Of a DNA stretch of 64,000 bases, positions 29,201-36,742 are shown in pieces; positions within the stretch are counted from its first letter, which is position 1, and each line of letters opens with the position of its first letter. The DNA lies in assembly GCF_014305155.1 (NCBI RefSeq), contig NZ_JACRUK010000006.1, positions 1-64,000 on the forward strand, written 5' to 3'. The translations under genes were made by a program, and so were the position numbers. This DNA is from Flavobacterium muglaense. Lineage in GTDB: Bacteria; Bacteroidota; Bacteroidia; Flavobacteriales; Flavobacteriaceae. The notes under the pieces are model-generated. The model was given only the letters and a program-made list of their open reading frames with translations, was not told where the DNA came from and ran no database searches.

Positions 29201-30402
29201 GTCAAGATGATGTGCGATATGAAGCAGCAAAAAATGGTTGGCTTACCAACTATCAAGATTTTAATCAAAACTTTTCTCAGGTTACAAATAAGATGTTAAA
29301 GGCAAGTGCTAATTTAGATTTGTTTCCAGATTTTAAAATTGATTTGAATGCTGATCGTTCGTTTTTAGAAAATTTCTCAGAGCAGTATGACGTACTAAAC
29401 GGAAATTACAATTCGAGATCTCCGTATACTTATGGATTGTTTTCAATCTCCACGGTTTTGATCAAAACTGCGTTTTCAACAAGTAACGAGGTTTCTTCGG
29501 CAGCTTTTGATGATTTTAGAGAAAATAGATTAACGATCGCAAATAGATTAGCCGAAGGTCGTGGTATTGATATTACAAACCCAGCTAATTTGGACGCAGA
29601 TGGTTATCCATTAGGATATGGTAAAAATAATCAAGCGGTATTATTGCCTGCGTTTTTAGCAGCTTATTCTGGAAGCAGTGCTTCGGGTGTTTCGTTGGGG
29701 ATTTTCAGGAGTTTTCCAATACCTAACTGGGCAGTAAAATACAATGGATTGATGAAATTTGATATGTTCAAAAGGAATTTTAAACGATTTTCCTTGCAGC
29801 ATAATTACAGAGCTTCGTATACTATAAATCAATTTCGTTCTAATTTTGATTACGATAGTGATCCTACTGGAGTGGACGATAATGGCAATTTTTATAACAA
29901 AACAATTTTGGCTAATATCAACTTGGTGGAACAGTTTAATCCGTTAATTAAAATGGACTTTGAATTGAAAAGTTCTTTAAAGATTTTAACAGAGATTAAA
30001 AAAGACCGCGCGTTGTCTATGAGTTTTGATAATAATTTATTGACAGAAGTTAAAGGTATCGAATATGTAGTAGGACTAGGATATCGTTTTAAAGACGTAA
30101 TTTTTTCATCAAAACTAGCAGATAATCCTACCGGAATAATAAAAGGAGATATCAATGTAAAGGCCGATTTTTCATATCGAAACAACCAAACTATTGTGCG
30201 CTATTTAGATTATAATAATAATCAGTTGGCTGGTGGACAAAATATTTGGTCATTAAAGGTACAGGCAGATTATTCATTAAGTAAGAATCTAACAGCCATT
30301 TTCTATTATGACCATTCTTTTTCAAAGGCGGTAATATCAACAACATTTCCTCTTACTAATATTCGTTCGGGCTTTACAATTAGATACAATTTTGGGAATT
30401 AA
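23254..30402 (+). CDS. sprA: SprA, T9SS translocon and gliding motility protein
   Basis: SprA (called Sov in Porphyromonas) is the giant outer-membrane beta-barrel that forms the type IX secretion translocon; it is needed for secretion of cargo proteins and for gliding. The 2382-residue protein has a signal peptide cut near Ala19 (SRA-Q), and its length is right for SprA. Opening segments such as LGKLQIKNPQSI and the long series of alternating barrel strands are typical. A proline/alanine/lysine-rich linker (KSKPAAPKPGEKVV) interrupts the last third, and the protein ends in a strand, FTIRYNFGN. It is the longest gene in the window. The order ruvA-sprA-gcvH-vanZ-deoC-remB matches what I recall from Flavobacterium johnsoniae. 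Confidence 0.96.
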   Translation: MRKICFFLMVMFCGFVSRAQVKEEVEDTINKGVSLGKLQIKNPQSILSAYTYDPKTDRYVYSNSVDGFSINYPIILTPKEYEKLVLKESMRDYFKQKSDAIDGKKEGSEAAQKDLLPQYHINSGLFESIFGSNTIDVKPTGSVEMDLGARYTKQDNPSFSQRNRSNLAFDFNQRISMSLLGKVGTRLNVNANYDTQSTFAFQNLIKLEYTPSEDDIIQKIEVGNVSMPLNSSLIRGAQSLFGVKAQLQFGKTTVTGVFSEQKSQTKSVVAQGGGVIQDFEMFALDYDNDRHFFLSQYFRNKYDQALKNYPFIDSRVQISRLEIWVTNKQTRVNTTSNNLRNIIAIQDLGEGQLSGLADNEVVVLDPSTGIFNNGIDAPSDNSNNNYDPAQIKNGSGLLNSNIREIVTSSSGFNVTVSEGQDYSKLENARKLNANEYTFNAQLGYISLQQRLANDEVLAVAYQYTIGDKVYQVGEFGNDGVDATVVTGTSTSNQAVITQSLILKMLKSNLTNVKNPVWNLMMKNIYQIQGAYQVKQEDFRFNILYTDPSPLNYITEVAGSPFPANATADNAVAETPLLKVFNLDKLNYNNDPQTGGDGFFDFMSGLTIDSQNGRIIFTTKEPFGELLFSKLSNTGAGEDYNNVSTYNANQSKYVFRSMYRNTQSGALQDSDKNKFMLRGKYKSSGGDGIPIGGFNIPQGSVVVTAGGRKLVEGIDYSVNYQLGRVQILDASLQASNTPINVSLENNSIFGQQTRRFMGVNVEHKISDKFVVGGTYLKMSERPFTQKSSFGQESVNNTIFGFNTNFSTEVPFLTRLVNKLPNMDTDVPSNLSIRGEVAFLKPDASKADQFQGESTIYVDDFEGSQSTIDMRSAYSWSLASTPDRNTKSTYDFNASANDLSYGYNRAKLAWYQIDPVFYTQKPSGISNDDLSLNTTRRIFSEELYPLTDIAQGQSQVISTLDLSYYPSERGPYNNNPNYAASPSSNFGGIMRAINSTNFEQGNVEYIQFWIMDPYVGTGKAPNDNTGKIYFNLGEISEDVLKDGRKQYENGLGPDQILVNPRPIWGDVPASQSLIYAFDTDAGNRANQDVGLDGLPNGKEGAIYTNFAADPDPAADDYTFYLNTAGGVKERYKNYNGVENNSTVDINDANRGSSTVPDVEDINRDNTMNTINAYYEYSINMQPNMTVGQNNITDIKNTQVTLANGEVTDARWIQFKIPVSQPQNTIGNISDFRSIRFMRMFMTGFNQEVTVRFGALDLVRGEWRRYTNTLDFNDTNVDDDQTDLDVLAVNIQENSDRCPVNYVIPPDVQREQLFNNNTIINQNEQALSLRVSGAGLEPEDSRAVFKNVSIDMRQFNKLKMFLHAESLVSEVALSDDKMVGFIRFGNDFTQNFYQIEIPLKVTIPTSSSGTNCSALTALEVWPEANNIDLSLALLTQLKIKAMSIDLSTLPLDGIYYQNEDELDPSLAGKSNKLRLGIKGNPNFGLVRTLMVGVKSNEPRQRIKGEVWFNELRLAEMDNQGGMAAVLNIDTNLADFATISATGKKSTIGFGALEQGPNERSREDILQYNIVTNLNLGKLLPAKWGINLPFNYAVGEETITPQYDPFNQDIKLKQLLENTTDTAERDNITNRAIDYTKRTSINFIGVRKQRSPDQKAHVYDPENFTFSQSYNKVERHDYEIEDYIDQQVNTAVDYAFTFKPKPVEPFKKTKFMKKSSYWKLLSDFNFNYLPSNISFNTNIVRQYNRQQFRQVDVEGIELDALYRRNFAFNYQYAFNFNLTKSLKLTYTASSNNIVKNYLNADNEPIDSFTIWDSYWNIGTPNQHMQQLVLNYEIPINKIPLFSFVKANYSYTGDYSWQRASNALSTIEISGVDYNLGNTIQNARSNTLNATFNMDMLYKYLGLKKTDNPLANKSKPAAPKPGEKVVNTAAKPAAKNNQVVDGLLGVLTSIKNVQLNYTENSGTVLPGYTPSVGFLGSSRPTLGFIFGSQDDVRYEAAKNGWLTNYQDFNQNFSQVTNKMLKASANLDLFPDFKIDLNADRSFLENFSEQYDVLNGNYNSRSPYTYGLFSISTVLIKTAFSTSNEVSSAAFDDFRENRLTIANRLAEGRGIDITNPANLDADGYPLGYGKNNQAVLLPAFLAAYSGSSASGVSLGIFRSFPIPNWAVKYNGLMKFDMFKRNFKRFSLQHNYRASYTINQFRSNFDYDSDPTGVDDNGNFYNKTILANINLVEQFNPLIKMDFELKSSLKILTEIKKDRALSMSFDNNLLTEVKGIEYVVGLGYRFKDVIFSSKLADNPTGIIKGDINVKADFSYRNNQTIVRYLDYNNNQLAGGQNIWSLKVQADYSLSKNLTAIFYYDHSFSKAVISTTFPLTNIRSGFTIRYNFGN

Positions 30403-30439
30403 ATTTTTAAATATCAACAAGATTTCATTAGAAGATTGT

Positions 30440-30447
30440 TATATTTG
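30440..30447 (+). promoter_or_regulatory. Putative -7 promoter element for gcvH
   Basis: TATATTTG matches TAnnTTTG in the 86-bp gap after sprA, 41 bp before the gcvH ATG. It implies that gcvH is not dependent on sprA transcription. Confidence 0.5.
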
Positions 30448-30458
30448 CGTTATAAAAA

Positions 30459-30479
30459 ATCAATTATCAATTATCAATT
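30459..30479 (+). repeat. Three tandem copies of ATCAATT in the gcvH leader
   Basis: The heptamer ATCAATT occurs three times head to tail between the -7 element and the gcvH start. It would lie in the 5' leader of the transcript. It may be a slippage-prone microsatellite or simply AT-rich leader sequence. Confidence 0.8.
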
Positions 30480-30488
30480 AGTTTTATT

Positions 30489-30869
30489 ATGAATATACCA
30501 TCAAATTTAAAATACACTAAAGATCACGAATGGGTTAGTTTAGAAGGTGATGTTGCAACTGTAGGAATTACTCATTTTGCTCAAAAAGAATTAGGAGACA
30601 TCGTTTATGTAGAAGTAGAAACTTTAGATCAAACTCTTGAGAAAGATGAGGTTTTTGGTACGGTTGAAGCAGTAAAAACGGTTTCGGATTTGTTTCTTCC
30701 ATTGACGGGTGAAATTGTAGAATTCAATGATGCATTAGAAAGTACACCAGAGACAGTAAATTCTGATCCTTATGGAGCTGGATGGATGATTAAAATAAAA
30801 GTTGCAGATGTAGCTGATTATGATTCATTACTTTCAAGCGAAGCTTACAAAGAGTTAATAGGTGCGTAA
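30489..30869 (+). CDS. gcvH: Glycine cleavage system H protein
   Basis: This lipoylated shuttle protein carries the aminomethyl group between the P, T and L proteins of the glycine cleavage system. The 126-residue protein has the complete H-protein pattern: YTKDHEWV near the start, [17 protein letters not shown], and the lipoyl site [10 protein letters not shown] with Lys63 as the modified residue, followed by [13 protein letters not shown]. Length is normal. The other glycine cleavage genes are not in the window. It overlaps the vanZ-like gene by 8 bp, which suggests translational coupling. Confidence 0.97.
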   Translation: MNIPSNLKYTKDHEWVSLEGDVATVGITHFAQKELGDIVYVEVETLDQTLEKDEVFGTVEAVKTVSDLFLPLTGEIVEFNDALESTPETVNSDPYGAGWMIKIKVADVADYDSLLSSEAYKELIGA

Positions 30870-31245
30870 ACTATTGTTTTTTTGGATTGCTGTATTTTGG
30901 ACGTTAGTAGTTGCTTATCTGTGCCTAACGCCTTCAACTAATATTCCTAAATTCACTTTTTTGTATCTGGATAAACTGGTTCATTTCTTTTTTCATTTTG
31001 TATTTACAGCACTTTGGATATTATTTTTCAAAATAAAAATGCAAAACGCAAAAGACTTTAGTCCCTATCTAACATCGTTTTCTTTGTCTGTTTTTTTTGG
31101 AATAACCATAGAAATAGTACAAGGTTTATTTACAACCACAAGAAGTGCAGATGTATTTGATGTTTTTGCAAATATATTTGGAGCTACAATAGGTGTGTTA
31201 GCTATGGCTTTGTTTTATAAAATAAAGAAAACATATAAAATGTAA
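30862..31245 (+). CDS. VanZ-like membrane protein
   Basis: The 127-residue protein has four predicted membrane helices and the VanZ-family pattern: [13 protein letters not shown] in the first half, [16 protein letters not shown], and [33 protein letters not shown] with conserved E, Q and D..DN-like positions. VanZ of Enterococcus gives low-level teicoplanin resistance by an unknown mechanism; most family members have no assigned role. The start is GTG inside the gcvH coding end (8-bp overlap). A terminator follows at 31255. Drug resistance should not be assumed. Confidence 0.88.
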   Translation: MRKLLFFWIAVFWTLVVAYLCLTPSTNIPKFTFLYLDKLVHFFFHFVFTALWILFFKIKMQNAKDFSPYLTSFSLSVFFGITIEIVQGLFTTTRSADVFDVFANIFGATIGVLAMALFYKIKKTYKM

Positions 31246-31254
31246 TTCAATTTT

Positions 31255-31279
31255 AAAATCCCACTTAGGTGGGATTTTT
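31255..31279 (+). terminator. Terminator after the vanZ-like gene
   Basis: AAAATCCCAC (31255-31264) pairs with GTGGGATTTT (31269-31278) around a TTAG loop, giving a stem of ten pairs ending in T residues. Confidence 0.8.
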
Positions 31280-31303
31280 ACATATAACGAATAGTTCTAA
31301 GTG

Positions 31304-31360
31304 ACTTCCTGAGATGGAAGTATAAAAAAACGGATAGTAGATAACAATAGCATTGCTATT
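31304..31360 (+). other. Two small hairpins upstream of deoC
   Basis: ACTTCC/GGAAGT (31304-31321, 6-nt loop) and AATAGC/GCTATT (31346-31360, 3-nt loop) are exact inverted repeats in the gap between the vanZ-like gene's terminator and the deoC promoter element. They lie upstream of the putative transcription start, so operator sites are as likely as RNA structures. No family is recognised. Confidence 0.3.
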
Positions 31361-31367
31361 TTAAATG

Positions 31368-31375
31368 TATTTTTG
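31368..31375 (+). promoter_or_regulatory. Putative -7 promoter element for deoC
   Basis: TATTTTTG matches TAnnTTTG, 37 bp before the deoC ATG. The surrounding AT-rich sequence makes chance matches fairly easy. Confidence 0.4.
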
Positions 31376-31412
31376 TGATTCGTACATTTCCATAATTTGA
31401 AACCATAGCATC

Positions 31413-32156
31413 ATGAACATTAGACAGTATTTAGATTCTACCTATTTAAAAACGCCAAGCCAGGCTGGTCTTGATGAAAAAGAGGATGTTGCAGTTGTTG
31501 CAAAATTTATACAAGAAGCAATAGACGAAAATTTTAAGCTTATAATGATTCGGCCTAATCGGGTTGCTTTGGCTAAAAAGATGATTGTTGATGCTGGTTC
31601 AACGGTTGAGGTAGGTACGGTAATCGATTTTCCAGAAGGACTATCTGATATTGAAGATAAACTTGTTGAGGCTGTGCAAGCAATTGAAAATGGTGCGGAT
31701 GATTTAGACTTTGTATGTAATTATAAAGCTTTTATAGATGGTCAAGTTGATCTGGTAAAAGAGGAAATTTTGCAAGGAACAAAGTTAGGTTTAGAACATG
31801 GCAAAGTAGTGAAGTGGATTATAGAAGTCGCTGCGCTAAATGATAAGCAAATTGTGCAATTATCGGCATTGATAAAAAACATAGTCTTGTCTCATTTTAA
31901 AGAAAGTTGTTATAATTCGGTTTTTGTTAAATCATCAACGGGTTTTTATACTACTAAGGATGATTTGCCAAACGGTGCTACTATTCATTCGATCACCATG
32001 ATGCTAGAAAATGCGTTTCCGCTTCCTGTAAAAGCGGCTGGAGGTGTTCGTACCTATGAAGAAGCGGTTGCAATGATTAAATTAGGAGTGAAAAGAATTG
32101 GAACATCAGGTGCCAAAGCAATTGCAAATGGAGAAGAATCAAAATCGGGGTACTAA
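31413..32156 (+). CDS. deoC: Deoxyribose-phosphate aldolase
   Basis: DeoC cleaves 2-deoxyribose 5-phosphate into glyceraldehyde 3-phosphate and acetaldehyde in deoxynucleoside breakdown. The 247-residue protein has the Schiff-base lysine in FVKSSTGFYTT (Lys173), the DDLDFVCNYKAFIDG segment that carries a catalytic Asp, and a second lysine in PVKAAGGVRTYEEA. Length is normal for a TIM-barrel DeoC. It lies 19 bp before remB and probably shares a transcript with it. No other deo genes are adjacent. Confidence 0.95.
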   Translation: MNIRQYLDSTYLKTPSQAGLDEKEDVAVVAKFIQEAIDENFKLIMIRPNRVALAKKMIVDAGSTVEVGTVIDFPEGLSDIEDKLVEAVQAIENGADDLDFVCNYKAFIDGQVDLVKEEILQGTKLGLEHGKVVKWIIEVAALNDKQIVQLSALIKNIVLSHFKESCYNSVFVKSSTGFYTTKDDLPNGATIHSITMMLENAFPLPVKAAGGVRTYEEAVAMIKLGVKRIGTSGAKAIANGEESKSGY

Positions 32157-32175
32157 ATCCACATTAAATAATAGT

Positions 32176-34290
32176 ATGAGAAATAGTTTTTTGGCTTTAT
32201 TTATAATAGGTGTTTGTAGCTTTGCCTATGCTCAAAACAGTGATGGAAGTGCAAATCAGGAGGCAGAACGTTTTCCTGTTTTTCCAAAGTGTCAAAGCGT
32301 AGCAACAACGGAGCTGCAAGATTGTTTCTATAATGAAGTACAAGAGTTTGTTTTTCAAAACTTTGTTGTACCAGAACATTTGCTTAAAAACAATTTTAAA
32401 ACAGTTGTCAAAGTGCTTTTTGAGGTTGATAGTAAAGGACAATTTAAAGTAATTTATGTCAATGCACTTGATGAAGACTTAGTTCTCGAGTCTAAAAGAG
32501 TATTTGCTAAATTTCCTAAAATAAATCCGTCAACATATAATGGAAAAGCGGTTTATTCGAAGTACAATATCTCATTTTCGATTCCGTTAAAAAGTTCCGA
32601 AACTATTGCCGCCGAAGCTTTGGTTAAAGCTTCAATTATACCAACTAATGAAAAACCACTAACAGAGTTAGATAGTATAGTGTATCATAAATACACAAAT
32701 CCTGAATTTGAGAGTCATTTGAACATCCCTTTTTCGCACAGTTATTATGCTCAGTTTGATGGTTCGATGAATCAGGTGGGTAGTAATAATCATACAGCTT
32801 CTAAACCATATACGTATCAAGAAGTATCAAAATACTATAATTTAAAAGCGGTAAATGAAAAGCTAAAAAAGCAAACAGCTGGATGGTGGTCTAGAAAGCT
32901 TTTTAATGAAAATATGGTTCAAATTCAAGGTGAAGGATATTGGTTCACTCTAAATCCGATATTTGATTTACAACTAGGTAAAGCGACCAATAGTGATGCT
33001 TCGTATACCTACGTCAATACACGTGCGCTTAATTTTAAAGGAGGATTGGGCAAGCAGCTTAATTTTACGACCACCGTTTTTGAAAGTCAAGGTCGTTTTG
33101 CTGATTATTATAATAATTATGCCAAATCAATTGCACCGGCAGGAGGTAATCCAGCGATAATTCCAGGCATGGGTATTGCAAAGGGTTTTAAAACTGACTC
33201 TTTTGATTTTCCTTTGGCGGAAGCCAATATCACTTATGCTCCAAGTAAAAGTATTGATTTGCAATTGGGTTATGGTAGAAATTTTATAGGTGATGGTTAC
33301 CGTTCGCTTTTAGAAAGCGATGGGGCTAGTCCGTATCCTTATTTTAAGATCAATACCAATTTCTGGAAAATAAAGTATACCAATACTTATATGTGGTTAA
33401 AGGATGTGCGTCCAGAAGTGACGTTAGAGCGCACTTATGCGACAAAGTTCATGGCAAACCATTATTTAAGCTGGAACGTTTCTAATAAGTTAAATCTAGG
33501 GTTCTTTGAATCGGTTATTTGGACAAACACAAATGACAGGGGTTTTGATGCGAGTTTTGTCAATCCGATCATTTTTTATAGATCGGTAGAGTTCGCTTCT
33601 TCCTCTAGAACAGGAAATGCACTTTTGAGCTTAACTTATAAATACAAATGGAGCAACCAGATTAATCTCTATGGTCAATTTTTGCTAGATGAATTTTCAA
33701 TAGGTGACATTAAAAAGGGGGATAATAGTTGGAAAAATAAATACGGTTATCAGTTAGGTGTTAAATATTACAATGCATTCCATGTAGATAATCTTCTGTT
33801 GCAGTTAGAGTACAATCATGTGCGCCCTTATGTGTATTCACATAGTGATCCACTTACTAATTACGGACATAATAATCAAAGTATCGGTCATCAATGGGGT
33901 GGTAATTTTAAGGAATTTGTAGCCATCGGTCGTTACCATCAAGGCAGGTATTATGCCGATGCTAAAATGACAATTGGTACCAGAGGCTTGGATTTTGACA
34001 CTAGTACAAATGCCTTCAATTATGGAGGAAATATATACAAGGATTATGATTTGAATCGTCCTTTTAATAGCGGAGTAAAAGTAGGGCAAGGAAATAAAAC
34101 TGCCGTTTTTATTGCAGATATTCAAGGGGGATACTTGGTTAATCCGTCAACCAATTTGAAAGTCTTTGGTAGTTATATTTATCGAAGTTTTGATCCTTCG
34201 CAAAATACGGCAACTGCTTTTAACCAGAGTACAAATTGGTTTACAATAGGATTACGATCAGATGTGTTTAATTGGTATTTTGATTATTAA
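32176..34290 (+). CDS. remB: RemB-like gliding motility outer-membrane protein
   Basis: I chose ATG 32176, which gives a 704-residue protein with a clean signal peptide (MRNSFLALFIIGVCSFAYA-Q). Upstream in-frame starts lie inside deoC. Residues about 30-130 resemble a TonB C-terminal-like domain (FPVFPKCQSV, VKVLFEVDSKGQFKVI, FSIPLK). The rest is a Wzi-like capsule-assembly beta-barrel (QLGYGRNFIGDGYRSLLES, FLGFFESVIW-type strands). This layout and the position after sprA-gcvH-vanZ-deoC match F. johnsoniae RemB, a protein affecting gliding or colony spreading. Identification rests on remembered synteny and domain layout. A generic Wzi/porin-like protein is the alternative. Confidence 0.8.
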   Translation: MRNSFLALFIIGVCSFAYAQNSDGSANQEAERFPVFPKCQSVATTELQDCFYNEVQEFVFQNFVVPEHLLKNNFKTVVKVLFEVDSKGQFKVIYVNALDEDLVLESKRVFAKFPKINPSTYNGKAVYSKYNISFSIPLKSSETIAAEALVKASIIPTNEKPLTELDSIVYHKYTNPEFESHLNIPFSHSYYAQFDGSMNQVGSNNHTASKPYTYQEVSKYYNLKAVNEKLKKQTAGWWSRKLFNENMVQIQGEGYWFTLNPIFDLQLGKATNSDASYTYVNTRALNFKGGLGKQLNFTTTVFESQGRFADYYNNYAKSIAPAGGNPAIIPGMGIAKGFKTDSFDFPLAEANITYAPSKSIDLQLGYGRNFIGDGYRSLLESDGASPYPYFKINTNFWKIKYTNTYMWLKDVRPEVTLERTYATKFMANHYLSWNVSNKLNLGFFESVIWTNTNDRGFDASFVNPIIFYRSVEFASSSRTGNALLSLTYKYKWSNQINLYGQFLLDEFSIGDIKKGDNSWKNKYGYQLGVKYYNAFHVDNLLLQLEYNHVRPYVYSHSDPLTNYGHNNQSIGHQWGGNFKEFVAIGRYHQGRYYADAKMTIGTRGLDFDTSTNAFNYGGNIYKDYDLNRPFNSGVKVGQGNKTAVFIADIQGGYLVNPSTNLKVFGSYIYRSFDPSQNTATAFNQSTNWFTIGLRSDVFNWYFDY

Positions 34291-34292
34291 CG

Positions 34293-35591
34293 TTAATACG
34301 TTTGTTCGATTGCGTCAATAATGGTTTTTGCTCTTTCCAATTTTAAAGTGAAGATCAATTGATATACTCTGTTTAAAATGACTTGTATTTTAGGATCGGT
34401 TTTGTATTTCTTTCTTAAAAGGTAAAGTTTATAAGGTATTTCTAGATCTTTTTTAGAATAAGTGACTCCAGTATAGATTTGTATTTTTTCTAAAAAATCA
34501 TATCCATATTCAAGGGTAGGCTCTACCATTGTACCTTCGCCAAAGTCATTCCAAGTAATGAGTTGAATAAAATCGACGGGGTATTGGTCGGTTAGGTTTA
34601 AGGTTTCTTCTAGTGTTTGCGTATTATTGTGAGGAATCTCCCAATCGGTACTTGGGTTAGTTCTCCATCCTCCTTCGTAATAATAGTCGTTAAAGCCGGG
34701 ATATATACCGCCAATAGTTGCAATGTTATTCTCGACTGTATATTCATAGTAGTAATATAAAGTATTAAGATGGTTCCTGTCAATCCAGCTAAATTCTCCG
34801 CTAGAAAGATTTCCTAATCGGTTGCTTCCTTTCCATAAATTGATATATCGTGGTGTCGTATTTAGTTTAGAGTTGATGTATTCCCAGTCTAAGGGGTCTT
34901 TGATGTAATTGGGTCCAAATAAAAATAGTATTTCTGAATCGTTTTTTCGTAGGTAATTAGGGCTGGTAAAGTATGTTTTTTCGATATATTTCAAGTCAGT
35001 CATGGCTGCGTTTAGGTTTGCTTTTGGGATTCTTTGTGTTTGAATGTTTTCGGCAACTTTATCCTCATACATGATGGAGAATTGGATGCCCACATCTTCT
35101 ATTTTATTAATAAATGATTCGGTACTTTTTTTAATCGAATTGTAATCATAAACATCGCGTGCTCCGTACCAGTCAAAAATAACCCCGTCTATTCCGGATA
35201 ATTTCATGAGTAACAAATGGTATTCTTGCAAGTCCTTGTCATTTGAAGAATACGGGCCAATTATTGGGTAATAATGAGATGCTATTTCTCTTTTTCCGTC
35301 AATATCTATTCTATTAGGATTTCTATTTAGCATAGTCCAGTGTTGTCCCCAGTACCCATCTTCTTCTAGGCTTGTGAACCATGGCATGTAGTGCACATAT
35401 ATTTTTTTCGGATTCTTTTTGGTTACATCAATTGCTTCAGGCACCCTTTTTTGAGTAATCATTTCTTGGTATACTTGGTCAAGAATGGAATTTGGGTTTG
35501 ATTTTTCAATAAATTCAGGAGCTCTGTCGTTCGTGCAAGAAATAAATAGTGCAATTAAGATCAGGCTTATGATTGGGGTAATTCTTTTCAT
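34293..35591 (-). CDS. GH71/GH99-like glycoside hydrolase lipoprotein
   Basis: The 432-residue lipoprotein (Cys19 in LFISC) belongs to the glycoside hydrolase 71/99-like superfamily, whose members act on alpha-mannan or alpha-glucan type polymers. Visible family features are VHYMPWFTS, HYYPIIGPYSSND, GIDGVIFDWYG, and the C-terminal motif ITWNDFGEGTMVEP holding two glutamates in the place of the GH99 catalytic pair. It is convergent with remB, with only 2 bp between the stops and no hairpin terminator visible. It stands alone on its strand with its own promoter element. Family membership is good; the substrate is unknown. Confidence 0.82.
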   Translation of the reverse strand: MKRITPIISLILIALFISCTNDRAPEFIEKSNPNSILDQVYQEMITQKRVPEAIDVTKKNPKKIYVHYMPWFTSLEEDGYWGQHWTMLNRNPNRIDIDGKREIASHYYPIIGPYSSNDKDLQEYHLLLMKLSGIDGVIFDWYGARDVYDYNSIKKSTESFINKIEDVGIQFSIMYEDKVAENIQTQRIPKANLNAAMTDLKYIEKTYFTSPNYLRKNDSEILFLFGPNYIKDPLDWEYINSKLNTTPRYINLWKGSNRLGNLSSGEFSWIDRNHLNTLYYYYEYTVENNIATIGGIYPGFNDYYYEGGWRTNPSTDWEIPHNNTQTLEETLNLTDQYPVDFIQLITWNDFGEGTMVEPTLEYGYDFLEKIQIYTGVTYSKKDLEIPYKLYLLRKKYKTDPKIQVILNRVYQLIFTLKLERAKTIIDAIEQTY

Positions 35592-35614
35592 TTTTTTGAT
35601 TTTTAGAATTGATC

Positions 35615-35622
35615 CAAATTTA
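35615..35622 (-). promoter_or_regulatory. Putative -7 promoter element for the GH71/99-like gene
   Basis: On the minus strand the bases read TAAATTTG, a TAnnTTTG match 23 bp before the ATG at 35591. Confidence 0.5.
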
Positions 35623-35796
35623 CCCGTTTTTAGGTCTTTTTTTGAATTTTAATCGGTTAGTCACTACTGTTTTGTCGATGAAAGGTAGGTTTTTATCGAT
35701 ATAATGCATTTGTATAGATAATTCAACGAGTCCAAGATGCATTAGTTTTCGATTCAAAAAAATGAAGGGCATATTATTAATTACCAATCTAATTTG

Positions 35797-35804
35797 TACC
35801 TTTG
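35797..35804 (+). promoter_or_regulatory. Putative -7 promoter element for the cyoE unit
   Basis: TACCTTTG, followed by C, matches TAnnTTTG. It overlaps the TTG at 35802 that would otherwise be the longest in-frame start of cyoE. This argues that translation begins downstream, at TTG 35838. Confidence 0.6.
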
Positions 35805-35837
35805 CATCAGTTTTATAAAAACCTAATAAATACCAGA

Positions 35838-36740
35838 TTGAATACTACTACAAATACATTTTCTCTTAAAACGATTTTTTTAGATTTTAAAGAAATTACC
35901 AAAGCTGGACTTGCTATTAGTGTCTTGTTTTCCTCTATTGCTGGATATTTTTTAGGTATTGATGATCAAAATCCTTTTCAATGGTCTGTTTTGTTGATGC
36001 TGATCGTGGGCGGATACTGTATGGTAGGAGCGTCGAATGCATTTAATCAAGTCATAGAAAAAGATTTAGATGCTTTAATGGATCGAACAAAAAATCGTCC
36101 TGTGCCTTCGGGTAGGATGACGGCTAATACAGCTTTGATTGTTGCGAGTTTACTTACTATCATTGGGCTTTCGATGCTTTATGCTATAAATCCAAAGTCG
36201 GCCATGTTTGGTGCGATTTCAATATTTTTATATACCAGCGTATATACTCCATTAAAAACAATGACTTCGTTATCTGTTTTTGTTGGTGCTTTTCCAGGAG
36301 CTATACCATTTATGTTAGGATGGGTTGCTGCTACTGGGAATTTTGGGATTGAAGCAGGTACTTTGTTTTTGATTCAGTTTTTCTGGCAGTTTCCACATTT
36401 CTGGGCAATTGGATGGTTTTTATATGAAGATTATGAAAAAGCAGGCTTTTTTATGCTTCCTACAGGAAAAAAAGATAAAGGAACGGCTTTACAGGTTATC
36501 TTGTATACGGTTTGGCTTATTATAGCTTCATTGTTGCCTTCATTGGGTTATACGGGTAAGCTGTTTATTAGTCCAATAGCAGCTGGAATTGTGTTCTTGT
36601 TAGGTGCTTGGATGTTGTATTATTCGGTTCAGTTGTATAAGTTGAGAACTGCAAAGGCGGCTAGAACGTTAATGCTGGTAAGTGTTTCTTATATAACGTT
36701 GTTGCAATTAGTGTATATATTTGATAAATTTTTAAGATAA
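35838..36740 (+). CDS. cyoE: Haem O synthase (protohaem IX farnesyltransferase)
   Basis: This enzyme transfers a farnesyl group to haem B to make haem O, the first step towards haem A for cytochrome oxidases; it is also called CtaB. From TTG 35838 the product is 300 residues with about nine membrane helices. The UbiA-family aspartate motifs are present: NQVIEKDLDALMDRTKNRPVPSG and, in the second half, YEDYEKAGFFMLP. The frame is open to TTG 35802, but that codon lies inside a promoter-like element and adds 12 residues. The gene opens a run of oxidase and assembly genes and sits 2 bp before the first subunit-III gene. Confidence 0.93.
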   Translation: MNTTTNTFSLKTIFLDFKEITKAGLAISVLFSSIAGYFLGIDDQNPFQWSVLLMLIVGGYCMVGASNAFNQVIEKDLDALMDRTKNRPVPSGRMTANTALIVASLLTIIGLSMLYAINPKSAMFGAISIFLYTSVYTPLKTMTSLSVFVGAFPGAIPFMLGWVAATGNFGIEAGTLFLIQFFWQFPHFWAIGWFLYEDYEKAGFFMLPTGKKDKGTALQVILYTVWLIIASLLPSLGYTGKLFISPIAAGIVFLLGAWMLYYSVQLYKLRTAKAARTLMLVSVSYITLLQLVYIFDKFLR

Positions 36741-36742
36741 TT

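Noticed and set aside
30862..31245. Glycopeptide resistance gene vanZ
   Set aside because: Only the membrane family is shared. No van cluster is present, and VanZ-like proteins are widespread without resistance roles.
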